A DNA stretch of 64,000 nt, taken from the NCBI GenBank assembly GCA_022843585.1, contig JALHNJ010000014.1, positions 1 through 64,000 of the forward strand. The letters run 5' to 3'. The translations under genes were made by a program, and so were the position numbers. This DNA is from Chitinophagaceae bacterium. Lineage in GTDB: Bacteria; Bacteroidota; Bacteroidia; Chitinophagales; Chitinophagaceae. Numbering within the stretch: the stretch's first letter is position 1; each line of letters starts with the position of its first letter. This document shows positions 17,586 to 26,527 of this stretch, piece after piece. A model generated the notes under the pieces. The model saw only the letters and a list, made by a program, of their open reading frames with translations. It did not search any database and was not told where the DNA came from.

Positions 17586-18440
17586 ATGCCAGTAAAAACT
17601 ACTCTAGATTGGAAAACCTATGAATCAATTACAAAATACATTTACGAAAGTTTAGGTAGTAAAGCTGGCGTTAAAGTATTAGGTTATGGAAATATTTGTA
17701 AAGTTTCGGGTAAGTCAGGAATCAATCATCAAATTGACATACTGACTTCTCACTCTGATGGAATTAATTCTTACCGGACTGCTATTGGATGTAAGTATTG
17801 GAATGAAAAAATAAGCAAAGACATCGTAATGAAAATTTACAGTATCGTTGAAGACGCAGGCATAGAGAAAGGTGTGATAGTTTCAAAAAATGGGTTTACT
17901 AAGGACGGAGCTGAATATGCCAAACATAAAAACATCAGCCTGGTCGAACTAAGAGAAATAGAAGAAACGGACTAGGAGATAAACCAAAGACGGCTTCAGA
18001 TCGGTATACATCTCTCTGTCAACGTTACTCATATCCAGCCCGAAATATTGGGTGCAACAATAGAATACGCTAAGGAAGAAGGTGCCGATAATGAGCCTAT
18101 CCATATTTACCAAACTACCATAGAGCTCTCCAATGGAAATCGAAGACCATTTGCCGAGTTCACAACCATCTTTCAAGATGAACTTCATACACAAAACAAG
18201 ATCGGCGATACTATTACAAAGCGATATGAAGTCCCGGATGGAAGCTTGATACATACAAAAAATAGTACCCCCAGAGAAATTAAAGGAATAATTTTTAAAG
18301 ATGTCTTAAATCAGACTAATACAAATACCAATCGCCAATTCTTATTAGAAGACAAGGTGTGGTTACTGATGAAATCCATTTTTGAAGGAATGACTTTTAG
18401 TATAACAGAAGCTGGTTTGATTGTAGAGAATAAGAAATAG
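17586..18440 (+). pseudogene. Mrr_cat-type restriction-endonuclease-like gene split by an in-frame TAG
   Basis: The first part (17586-17975, 129 residues) is an Mrr_cat-like nuclease domain with an INHQIDILTS acidic motif and a later AIGCKYW lysine, and an SKNGFTKDGAEYAK segment. TAG at 17973-17975 stops it. The same frame stays open to 18440, and the readable continuation (EINQRR then IHLSVN) follows on without a new ATG; the first start is a TTG at 18048. Relatives often have DWEG after this point, so TGG to TAG is a likely nonsense change. Expression as two pieces or read-through cannot be ruled out. Confidence 0.7.
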
Positions 18441-18526
18441 AGAAATACTGCTGGTGATATTGGTTTGATGGTGTGGGAATGTAGGATTGATAAGGAAGAT
18501 GGTAAGTTATAGAAACAAAAAAAGGC

Positions 18527-18592
18527 CGGCATAGAAATGCAGCCCCGTTTTAAAATCCAATATCCTATGAAAAACCGAGGTAAAGATATTGC
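18527..18592 (+). repeat. Hairpin plus CCTATGAAAA dispersed unit, copy 2
   Basis: A hairpin with an AGAA loop and GTTTT tail is followed by ATCCnnTATCCTATGAAAA and a GTAAAGATAT block. The unit at 11384-11450 has the same order: hairpin, CCCGTTTT, AATCC, CCTATGAAAA, TAAAGGTAT. Confidence 0.5.
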
Positions 18593-18707
18593 CGGGTATT
18601 GACAATTTCAAACTTTATAAATTAAATATCTAGTGAATTAAAAATTATTTTATCTTAATGGCTGCTACTATAACTTACTTGTTATGAGAAACCCGAATGA
18701 TTGTGAG

Positions 18708-18731
18708 CCCTCCCTGACCGGAGGGTTTTTT
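18708..18731 (+). terminator. Intrinsic terminator
   Basis: CCCTCC (18708-18713) pairs with GGAGGG (18720-18725), loop CTGACC, followed by six T. Confidence 0.85.
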
Positions 18732-18939
18732 ATTGATATCGTATTTTTCCAATTCAAGATTCAGGAATTTTTCTCTTGTTCGGTATAACTGCTACTCATA
18801 CATTTGTGCCAGAAGTTGATTGATAAATATTATTAAATCCAATATCCAAACCAGAAGAACTATCGATCCAATCCTTTTAAAGACCCCTCCAATATCGGTC
18901 AGCTTCTTCTTTTACACTTTTTCATGAAAAACATATACT

Positions 18940-18964
18940 GCCTGCTGAAAAGCAGGCTTTTTTT
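18940..18964 (+). terminator. Intrinsic terminator
   Basis: GCCTGC (18940-18945) pairs with GCAGGC (18952-18957), loop TGAAAA, followed by a run of seven T. It lies just downstream of the receiver-like gene on the other strand and closes the region from both sides. Confidence 0.85.
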
Positions 18965-18981
18965 ATTCAACTACATGATAT

Positions 18982-19320
18982 TTATTCAAGTGAATTTTGT
19001 TCCAATACTTTTTCAATCGTTGCATTTACCAGTTCGTTGTCAAAGGGTCTCCTGATAATTGCATCAGCGTAACCTGCTAATTCAGCATAATCGGACAATA
19101 GAATTATAGCGATATGCTGTGAGTTTTTATTTTGCTTGCAATCCCTGCAGAATTTTCTTGCATTCAAATTTTCCATCTTATCGTCAATGATAATCAGCGA
19201 TGGGCGAAGTACGGCTATCGTTGTCCATAGTTTAGATGTATTGCTGATCAAATGAACCGTATGCCCATTCTGCAACAGAGGTAAGCCAGGTATTGTACCT
19301 GCAATCAAAATAACAGCCAT
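18982..19320 (-). CDS. Receiver-like (CheY-fold) protein, possibly degenerate
   Basis: 112 residues. The pattern LIIIDDKM places an Asp where response regulators are phosphorylated, and IAIILLSDYAE and IIRRPFDNELV match the later strands. The N-terminal acidic pair is missing (it reads MAVILIAGTIPG) and the conserved Lys is replaced by RRP. It therefore looks like a stand-alone pseudo-receiver. No histidine kinase lies nearby. Its partner is unknown. Confidence 0.6.
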   Translation of the reverse strand: MAVILIAGTIPGLPLLQNGHTVHLISNTSKLWTTIAVLRPSLIIIDDKMENLNARKFCRDCKQNKNSQHIAIILLSDYAELAGYADAIIRRPFDNELVNATIEKVLEQNSLE

Positions 19321-19507
19321 AGGTGATGTGGTTGGTTTGGTTTCGAAGTTGGTGGTTAAACGGGATTGCCTGGATTATCTTGTTATTGAAATCTAAATGA
19401 ATGTATAAAGTGTTGGTTGTTGAAACACGAATAGGCAAACAAAAAAATCGAGTTCCTTGACTCTATTTCGGAATGGACAGGTTTAGCTATAATTTTGCAA
19501 CTGTATT

Positions 19508-20644
19508 ATGATAGTATCTAAAAATGTCCGTTGTAACAATTGCGGCAGAGAATATAGGCTTCGCTATAGTGTTGGAAATAACTTTCCTCAATCCGCAAGT
19601 TTCTATTGTAAGAAATGTGGAGATAGCTTAACATTTGGCACCTCTGACGGCTTGGCCCCTATTTCACAAGGACTTACAATTCTTGAGGGGTATTTTGAAG
19701 CTGAGGTAATTAACCTTCATCCAGAAATTCCGATTGACCCTGACAGGGAAACAGATAAATTCTATTTTCCAAATCTGGAATTCATGAATAAGGACATGGC
19801 TAAAGACAATTTTGTCGGGTTTAGAAGAGCCCAAATCAGCAATGTTCTGTACTATCAGAAATGGAAAGCGATTGCTGATGATTTCAGATTGTTAGTAGAA
19901 GAGCGATGGGATATTTTGGTTGATAAATATAAATTAACCCAATCAGAAGTTGAAAAGAAAATAGTGGATGAAGTATTTGACACTTGTGTAATATTTTTGG
20001 AAGGACGATGGGAACAAATATACAATGAAGTACTACAGGCTCTTAATGCGGCAAAGAAATCTCCGGATTATCTCAGATTGTTGAATTTTTGGGAACCTTA
20101 TAAGCAGGAGTTTTTTTCACATAAATTGTACGAATTGATGAGGCAGTATCATGACGTTTCGGATTACCTTCTTCCAACACTGCTCTCTCAAAAACTAGGT
20201 CACAAGCCTGAGGGATTGACTTCGTCAATTAAATGGGAAAAGATTGAGAAAGTATATGGGGATTTTTATGAAGTATTTGGTGACTTATTGATCATTCCAG
20301 CTTGTATCAACAATCTATTGGCCAGGAATAATTATGAACTTTTCCAAACTCCAAATTTTACAATCAGCAATTTTATTGAAACTGATAAAGCGGGGAGGTG
20401 TAAAAATTTTCTTACTAATTTACAATTAGCTCCTTTAGGTGACTTCTACAATGCGTCACTGCGTAATGGTACTCACCACAAAACAGCTCGTATCAATAAA
20501 GGCAAACAAAAAATTGTATTGAAAACAGGAAAAGGAGGTAAGAGTGAAGAGGTTTGGTCGTTTGTTTCGTACACAGAATACTGTAATGAAATTTATGTGC
20601 GTTGTCTGATACTGAGTTTAATATTTCGGAAAGCGTTTAGCTAA
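19508..20644 (+). CDS. Zinc-ribbon protein with C-terminal HEPN-like motif
   Basis: 378 residues. The N-terminus has a zinc ribbon with two Cys pairs (CNNCGREY and CKKCGDSL, spaced about 23 residues). A long helical region follows, and near residue 320 is RNGTHH within a helix context, fitting the R-x4-H RNase motif of HEPN domains. HEPN proteins often cut RNA in anti-phage and toxin-antitoxin systems. No recognisable antitoxin is adjacent. The gene opens the defence-like part of the element. The HEPN call rests on the short motif only. Confidence 0.5.
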   Translation: MIVSKNVRCNNCGREYRLRYSVGNNFPQSASFYCKKCGDSLTFGTSDGLAPISQGLTILEGYFEAEVINLHPEIPIDPDRETDKFYFPNLEFMNKDMAKDNFVGFRRAQISNVLYYQKWKAIADDFRLLVEERWDILVDKYKLTQSEVEKKIVDEVFDTCVIFLEGRWEQIYNEVLQALNAAKKSPDYLRLLNFWEPYKQEFFSHKLYELMRQYHDVSDYLLPTLLSQKLGHKPEGLTSSIKWEKIEKVYGDFYEVFGDLLIIPACINNLLARNNYELFQTPNFTISNFIETDKAGRCKNFLTNLQLAPLGDFYNASLRNGTHHKTARINKGKQKIVLKTGKGGKSEEVWSFVSYTEYCNEIYVRCLILSLIFRKAFS

Positions 20645-20762
20645 TTGATCGTGGTAGTTGTCTGCGTAGCCGGACAATACGTTATTTTTTGAAATGAAAA
20701 GACGGATGATTTTTCATCCGCCTTCTATGTACTGAGTGACAATGCCGATAGTAAGTAATGGT

Positions 20763-21857
20763 CTAAACTTCGATTGACGATTCGTTCTCTGGGATGAATT
20801 CTATAGAATAACCAGATTCTTCAGGTGCATAATCTTTCAATAGTTTTTTGGTTGATGCGGTTTGATTCGTTAATACTAAGTGAATGGGCCTTTCCGTTAA
20901 TTGTGCGGACTCAACTATCCAACTTAGTGTTGCGTAATCCGGATTTCCATTTTTACCATTTGCAGAAATCACATAGGTGTCAGCAGTGATATTTTCAAAA
21001 AAATCACGATTCGTATTCCTGTCACTTCCATGATGCGCCACCTTCAATACATCCACATGCATTCTACCGTTCTTCAACAACCCTTTTTTCTTAAGCCCCT
21101 CTATCAGATGATCGCCTCTTCCATCTCCGGTAAATAAAATAGTCCGACCAATACTTTTTACCAGAAATGCAATACTACTCAGGTTAGGAACACTTTTATC
21201 TGACATGGATAACAAGTTGAAATTGCCTGCAGCCATATCATTTTCCCTTTCTGTTAGCCATTCGTCCCACTTTATTTTTAATTCATCCAGGTTCTCTTTT
21301 GTTGGTCCGACAATTGTGAATTCCAGATTATCCATATTGAATGAAGCGTTCGGTGAACCCACCCGCATTATTCCTTGTGTCGCCGGACTGTTCATGGGAA
21401 TATTCAAAACATTACATAGTGTAGTCACCTTGTTCCCTTCTTTAATGCCATTGAGTGCAATAGCCGTAGAGGCCATTTGTATACCATTGCCGGCTGCCGT
21501 ACTGAAAATCGAATTGATCCTATTGGCCAGTGTATTATTTGTATCAATCGTGGCGCTGAATGTATTCATCCAGCAATCCTTTATTCCTATAAACAATTCC
21601 TCATTGTTATCCTTCTGCGCTTTTAATTCTGCCAGTAGATCAAGAATTCCCTTGATGTGATCGATATCAACGTGTGTAATAATAGCTGCTTCTAATTCGC
21701 CTGAACTAACAATATTTGTAAGGGTGTCCCGTAGTGAATTCTCATAGACGCCTGTTGGTCCCCCATCAATCAATATAAATTTAAGAGATGCTTCGCTGCC
21801 ATATTGTATGAGCATACAATCCCCGAATTCAGCCTGAATTACATGTAGTTTAAACAT
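20763..21857 (-). CDS. MBL-fold metallo-hydrolase (ComEC-like catalytic domain)
   Basis: 364 residues, cytoplasmic. The zinc motif THVDIDH (His62, Asp64, Asp66, His67) and later ILFTGDGRGDH and KVAHHGSDRN match the MBL fold of ComEC/Rec2-type and related hydrolases acting on nucleic acids or phosphodiesters. It lies 20 bases downstream of the S8 protease gene on the same strand, so the pair is one transcription unit. Such hydrolases next to proteases occur in defence islands. The substrate is unknown. Confidence 0.85.
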   Translation of the reverse strand: MFKLHVIQAEFGDCMLIQYGSEASLKFILIDGGPTGVYENSLRDTLTNIVSSGELEAAIITHVDIDHIKGILDLLAELKAQKDNNEELFIGIKDCWMNTFSATIDTNNTLANRINSIFSTAAGNGIQMASTAIALNGIKEGNKVTTLCNVLNIPMNSPATQGIMRVGSPNASFNMDNLEFTIVGPTKENLDELKIKWDEWLTERENDMAAGNFNLLSMSDKSVPNLSSIAFLVKSIGRTILFTGDGRGDHLIEGLKKKGLLKNGRMHVDVLKVAHHGSDRNTNRDFFENITADTYVISANGKNGNPDYATLSWIVESAQLTERPIHLVLTNQTASTKKLLKDYAPEESGYSIEFIPENESSIEV

Positions 21858-21877
21858 AATTTTTATTTTTAGGTGGT

Positions 21878-24115
21878 TTAATTCGCGTTGATATCGCCGG
21901 ACGTTATAACGTAAGCAAAATCCTGATAGCCCTTAATAATATTCGTGGCCGTTATCAGTAAGGTATACTCTCCTGCTTTTGCATTTTCAATATTGATGAC
22001 CTCTACATTGTTTGTTGTGTCGGGCATTTTCAATAAGGATGGTACATTTTCATTCCCGATCCATTTTGTATTATCCAGGTTATAAGCCAACATGAGGTTC
22101 AGATTATTTTGCAAAGCTCTTCCCGGAATATCTGTGTAGACTAAACATATTCTTAACCATGTATTGACCGTTAACTTAAATTGGATTTTTGCAGCTTGGC
22201 CTGTAAAACGAAAATGTTTAGTGGGGTCTTTATAATTGTCTTCAAATCGTAAAAAAAAATTGTTGGCTGGGCCCGGGATTGTTTGAACCATATCCACCAT
22301 TCCGAAGCCCTGATTATAATTAGGTAAGTCTGGAAATTTCACAATGCAATCAACCCCGGTAAGTTTTTTACATCCATTGATGATAGTAGCTTTTACGAGT
22401 GCTGCACTTGCCCCATGATTTTTCGCTTTCTGATAATACTCTCTGACTACTGCAGCACATCCTGCAACCAATGGAGCTGCCATACTTGTTCCCCCCATGA
22501 TAGCATATTTGTTATTACCCGGCAGTATTCCCCAATAGCTGGATAATGAGGCTTCGGATGATTTTACCGATGCTATATCTGTACCCGGAGCAACCACGTC
22601 GGGTTTAATCCTGTTATCGTCACATGGTCCCCTGCTACTGAATCCTGCAAGTGCATTACTATCTCCGGATACCTTATCTGTACTTAACGGCGGGTTTGGA
22701 AAATGACTGGGCCAAATATCCCCGTAATTATAAGAACAATATCCTCCTTCAGTCCGCAAACTTCGGCTGGCGCCCACAGTCAGGATGTTTTTCGCAGAGC
22801 CCGGTGAACCTATGGACAAGAAATCAGGGAACCCCGCGGGAGCGTTAATGGGATTGAATGCGTTCCCTTCGTTGCCAGCGGAAAACACGAGCAGCATATC
22901 ACGATTGGCAGCAACAAAATCATCAACCTCAATAGCATTAATTGTATATCGGGAACTGGTAGCAGAACCCCAGCTATTATTATGTACCCTGACTCCATTG
23001 TCATACGCTTCCTGGAAAAGCATTTGTAGTTGCAAAGGGAGATTTAATTCGCCGCTACTATTCATAATAGATTGAAAAAATACTTTTGCCCCCGGAGCAG
23101 TACCTTTAATTTTTCCATCTGATGAAGCACCGTTTCCTACAATAGAACCAGCGACATGACTACCATGACCATCGAAGTCTGAAAAGTCATTTTCTCTTCC
23201 CCAAGCAGTTGGTGTTTTATGCACCTGGTTTTCAAAATCCGGATGTGAAATATCAATCCCTGTGTCTGCCACCCCCACTACTTGGCCATCGCCATCAAAC
23301 TCTAGGTTGGGTTGTCCATTAGATATAGCATCCATACCCATAATGCCTCTGGCCACATCATTATGTAATTTGGGTGGAATGTATTGGTCAAATGATTGCA
23401 CGGCTGTATGGGAAGCAATTTCCTGTCTATGCGCGGAGTCCTCTAACAGGTATACACGTATTTTCTTGCCGGCTACTCCTGCAATCGCAATTTCTTTTTC
23501 TAATAACCAGGCTATTACCCCGTCCATATCTTCTTTCCTGTGCAGTAAAATATCAAAGGGAACAATTTGTTTCTCGATCATTGTGCCGTGCGCCGGAATA
23601 GTGTTCTTAATTATATTAATTCCCGTATCCTTTGAACTATAGTAAGTGATATTTTTTGCAAATAGTAAGCCGACTAAGGTGAGAAACTCATCTTCCGATC
23701 CTAATCTCACCAAATAAGAATCAGGTGGTATAAATTCAAGAATGGTAATATTTGCGGCATGTAACTGCTCTCGGTATTCCTCTAATAAAGGGCCTGCAAT
23801 AGAGAATTTATAATAAGCCGGGAATCCCGCCTTTTCCTGTTCATCTCTTAGTAAAATAATATCGGGATGGTGGATATTGGTAAATCCTCTTACGCGGTCA
23901 ATTCTTTTCAGCCGGTGCATTTCCCGTTTTTCTTCTAAAATTCCGGACTGTATTTCCTGGGTAATTATTTTTTCCTCCAATAATTTTTTATACTGTCCCT
24001 CGTCTACTTCCCCTATAAAATAGCTCTCTGTTTTTTGTGGATTAATCATGGAAGCTTTTATTAAAGCTTCTTCCTTCTCATGCATAAAGTATGCAATAAT
24101 TTTGCGAACAGGCAT
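21878..24115 (-). CDS. S8 family (subtilisin-like) serine peptidase with long N-terminal domain
   Basis: 745 residues. The catalytic triad is intact: Asp284 in GVADTGID, His317 in DGHGSHVAG and Ser544 in GGTSMAAP, with oxyanion Asn415 in SAGNEGN. About 270 residues before the peptidase core form an unknown alpha/beta region rather than a secretory propeptide, and no signal peptide is seen. It is therefore probably intracellular. A beta-rich C-terminal domain (about 630-745) resembles a P-domain-like fold. It is paired with the MBL hydrolase and diverges from the Argonaute operon across 197 bases. Start ATG at 24115. Confidence 0.88.
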   Translation of the reverse strand: MPVRKIIAYFMHEKEEALIKASMINPQKTESYFIGEVDEGQYKKLLEEKIITQEIQSGILEEKREMHRLKRIDRVRGFTNIHHPDIILLRDEQEKAGFPAYYKFSIAGPLLEEYREQLHAANITILEFIPPDSYLVRLGSEDEFLTLVGLLFAKNITYYSSKDTGINIIKNTIPAHGTMIEKQIVPFDILLHRKEDMDGVIAWLLEKEIAIAGVAGKKIRVYLLEDSAHRQEIASHTAVQSFDQYIPPKLHNDVARGIMGMDAISNGQPNLEFDGDGQVVGVADTGIDISHPDFENQVHKTPTAWGRENDFSDFDGHGSHVAGSIVGNGASSDGKIKGTAPGAKVFFQSIMNSSGELNLPLQLQMLFQEAYDNGVRVHNNSWGSATSSRYTINAIEVDDFVAANRDMLLVFSAGNEGNAFNPINAPAGFPDFLSIGSPGSAKNILTVGASRSLRTEGGYCSYNYGDIWPSHFPNPPLSTDKVSGDSNALAGFSSRGPCDDNRIKPDVVAPGTDIASVKSSEASLSSYWGILPGNNKYAIMGGTSMAAPLVAGCAAVVREYYQKAKNHGASAALVKATIINGCKKLTGVDCIVKFPDLPNYNQGFGMVDMVQTIPGPANNFFLRFEDNYKDPTKHFRFTGQAAKIQFKLTVNTWLRICLVYTDIPGRALQNNLNLMLAYNLDNTKWIGNENVPSLLKMPDTTNNVEVINIENAKAGEYTLLITATNIIKGYQDFAYVITSGDINAN

Positions 24116-24312
24116 AATGTTTTGGTTGAATTTTCCTAAGAATCAAGTAAATTTCTTGTAATTAAGATAGGGTGTTTTTTGATTTTAAGCCAGATAATGC
24201 ATTATAAATTAATTATTTTTAAATGTAATTGATTGTCAACAAATTAAGAGTAGAAAATTTGACAATTCTTAACTTGTTACCTGTTTGCCTATATATAATA
24301 GAGACAATTAGT
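24116..24312. promoter_or_regulatory. Divergent intergenic region between S8 protease and sigma/Argonaute operon
   Basis: 197 AT-rich bases separate two head-to-head transcription units, so promoters for both must lie here. I cannot assign exact boxes with confidence. Confidence 0.45.
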
Positions 24313-24918
24313 ATGAATTATACAGAACTGATAGAATTGATAAAAAAGAAAGACAAGAAAGGTCTTGAATATTTGTTTACCGATTATGGAGAGAAACTAT
24401 ATTCTTATGCAATATACCAATGGTTTTTATCGGAAGACAAGGCATGGGATGTTGTGTATAAAACGCTCGATACCCTATTATTGAAACTGCCAGGTTATAA
24501 ATTAGAGAGTTCGCGGCACTTCAATAATTTAATCTTTAAAATCTTTAAAAATAACCTGCGCCAAAGCTACCGGGATAGCCGGAGAAGTGAAGAAAAACTG
24601 GAGTTTGTAGCTCTGGATGATTTTGCCGCTGATTCGGTTAATCAGGCGGAGGAAGACTTCGCTATTGAACCTACCGTATTTACGGATTATTATAAAAATG
24701 AAGTGCTTGAAAGCCCCCTGTTTGCAGCATTGAAACTTTCATTAGAAAAATTAGAACCACGTGAAAAGGATCTGCTCTTACTGAAGGCCCAGAATTATTC
24801 TTATGATGAAATTGCTTCCATGCTAAAAACGGATGCCGGCCCTTTAAAAATGAGGCATTCCCGTGCTTTGCGAAAACTGAGAGAATATATCAATAAACAA
24901 CAAAAAGGAGTTTTATGA
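24313..24918 (+). CDS. Sigma-70 family (ECF-like) RNA polymerase sigma factor
   Basis: About 201 residues from the ATG at 24313; the frame extends upstream only with a poor TTG start. Region 2 reads YLFTDYGEKLYSYAIYQWF.SEDKAWDVVYKTLDTL, and region 4 reads LEPREKDLLLLKAQNYSYDEIASML with an HTH recognition helix. It heads a tightly packed operon with a nuclease, Argonaute and metallopeptidase. A sigma factor in a defence-type operon suggests self-controlled expression. Its stop overlaps the next start by 4 bases. Confidence 0.83.
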   Translation: MNYTELIELIKKKDKKGLEYLFTDYGEKLYSYAIYQWFLSEDKAWDVVYKTLDTLLLKLPGYKLESSRHFNNLIFKIFKNNLRQSYRDSRRSEEKLEFVALDDFAADSVNQAEEDFAIEPTVFTDYYKNEVLESPLFAALKLSLEKLEPREKDLLLLKAQNYSYDEIASMLKTDAGPLKMRHSRALRKLREYINKQQKGVL

Positions 24919-25490
24919 GTAATATAAAAAAAATAGACCCGATCCAGGAAGCACTTGTTATTACCTGGTTAGAAGATATGACTGCATCTGAGAACGATGG
25001 GCTTTTCCTATCGTTGCCTACAGCTCATTCCATAAACATTCCTGCCGATAAAAAACAATTGATGGTAGATCGTCTTTATGAAAGAATGGCGGTTCTTTCT
25101 TTTGGGGAATTATTAATTCAATCAATTTCCAGCAACCATTTATCTATGGAAGATATATCTACCACCACTTCATTGAAAAAATCAATTATTGAAGAATTGC
25201 AAACCGATAAAATTGCTGTGAATAATATTCCTGTATTTATTCTTAAAAAGTTATTGGACCAGTTAAAACTTTCTGTTGCAGATGTGAAGTCAGCGATTTT
25301 GAAAAGTTTTCAAATTATAAAAAATAATTCCATTGAAAACGAAGAGCACTTCTCGATAAGTCCTGCTTTCAGAAAGGGCGTTACGGAAGGCAGCGGCAAC
25401 TTGGTTAAGCGATTACCTAATAAAGATCTCTTCGAAAATGAAGAGTCTTTGCATAAGTATCTTGATAAATTAGATGAATTGATGAAATAA
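24915..25490 (+). CDS. Unknown protein coupled to the sigma factor
   Basis: 191 residues, largely helical, without membrane segment. The middle (FGELLIQSISSNHLSMEDIS and then IPVFILKKLLDQLKLSVADV) resembles two HTH-like helix pairs. The position directly after a sigma factor suggests a cytoplasmic anti-sigma or co-regulator, but no known anti-sigma domain is visible. It overlaps the sigma gene by 4 bases and the nuclease gene by one base, which implies translational coupling. Confidence 0.6.
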   Translation: MSNIKKIDPIQEALVITWLEDMTASENDGLFLSLPTAHSINIPADKKQLMVDRLYERMAVLSFGELLIQSISSNHLSMEDISTTTSLKKSIIEELQTDKIAVNNIPVFILKKLLDQLKLSVADVKSAILKSFQIIKNNSIENEEHFSISPAFRKGVTEGSGNLVKRLPNKDLFENEESLHKYLDKLDELMK

Positions 25491-26527
25491 TGGGAGAGAC
25501 TACATGGTCATATACAAAGGGCAGTACACTCCGGCAATGTAATAGGAAATTCTTCTTCGCCTATAGACTGCAAAGTTGGGGAAGGAAAGATCTTCTTCGT
25601 CGGAAAGCTTATGAATTAGGGCATATGAAAAACCTGGATATGTGGGTTGGATCTGTAGTTGACAAAATAATGAATGAAAAAATAATTCCTTCTATCGTAG
25701 CAAAGGAAGTATTGGACTTCCCCGCATTAGCGGATTATGCCATTTCAATTGCTCAAAAACAATTCAATTATTCATCCAATAAAATTTACCGGTTGCCTAA
25801 AAATAAACAGGCAACGATAACGGAAGAAGATAACGAACCTTGTATCCTTGATATACATGAAACGAGCAAGGAGTATAATCCTGAGGATATAGCGCAATCT
25901 TATGAAAAAATAAGAACTGCGATTCTATCTATCCCTGACATTTTTATGCCAGACGGAAAAACAACCTTGCTCAATTATTTATATGCTTCTTATCCTTTGC
26001 TACCCGATTTGAAGGCATGGTCTTTTTATGTAGAGGCAGTCAGAGTAAATCCCCAAATAGACTTAGTGGGATATCATGCGTTTAAGCCATTTGTTATTGA
26101 CTGGAAGGTTTCAGAAAGCCTATCATCCGATTATTCAAAGCAATTACTGGTTTGCGGTTTGGCAGTTTATTATAAAAGACTGGAAAAAGAAAGGAAGGAG
26201 GGGAAAGCACCTTACGAGTTTAACGATATACGGCTTTTCAAAGTGAACCTTTTAAAGAAAGAAGTCACTGAGTATGCCATGGATCCCGATAAGATAAATG
26301 AGATTATTGATAGTATTAATTTGTCGGGAAGGGATATAAAACTACTTGAGGCAATGACAGAACCAGATGTTGCAGAAATGCCATCCATCGCAGCAACAGA
26401 AAATGAAGCAAATTGCCTTTTTTGTAATTATAAAACTTTGTGTACTTATCTCTATTTAAATAATCATGAATACGATGAAAAAAATTACTTACAATCAATA
26501 CAAATTGCTGAACCTGCGGGAGCATGA
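25490..26527 (+). CDS. PD-(D/E)XK nuclease with Cas4/AddB-like Fe-S cysteines
   Basis: 345 residues. The N-terminus (SYTKGSTLRQCNRKFFFAY) matches the first Cys region of RecB/Cas4-like nucleases. The active site is Asp191, Asp204 and Lys206 (IDWKV), followed by a Gln in KQLLVCGLAVYY. Three C-terminal cysteines (CLFCNYKTLC) with the N-terminal Cys could hold a 4Fe-4S cluster. The GxxxH histidine of Cas4 is Asp here (GSVVDK). It is encoded directly upstream of the Argonaute and overlaps it by 62 bases, so it is probably its effector or guide-supply partner. Confidence 0.85.
   Translation: MGETTWSYTKGSTLRQCNRKFFFAYRLQSWGRKDLLRRKAYELGHMKNLDMWVGSVVDKIMNEKIIPSIVAKEVLDFPALADYAISIAQKQFNYSSNKIYRLPKNKQATITEEDNEPCILDIHETSKEYNPEDIAQSYEKIRTAILSIPDIFMPDGKTTLLNYLYASYPLLPDLKAWSFYVEAVRVNPQIDLVGYHAFKPFVIDWKVSESLSSDYSKQLLVCGLAVYYKRLEKERKEGKAPYEFNDIRLFKVNLLKKEVTEYAMDPDKINEIIDSINLSGRDIKLLEAMTEPDVAEMPSIAATENEANCLFCNYKTLCTYLYLNNHEYDEKNYLQSIQIAEPAGA

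Larger units (their letters stand above)
18441..18981. other. Non-coding stretch with three terminator-like hairpins
   Basis: No gene is seen. It holds a hairpin-plus-CCTATGAAAA repeat (about 18527-18592) similar to 11384-11450, and two strong intrinsic terminators (18708-18731 and 18940-18964). Confidence 0.6.
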
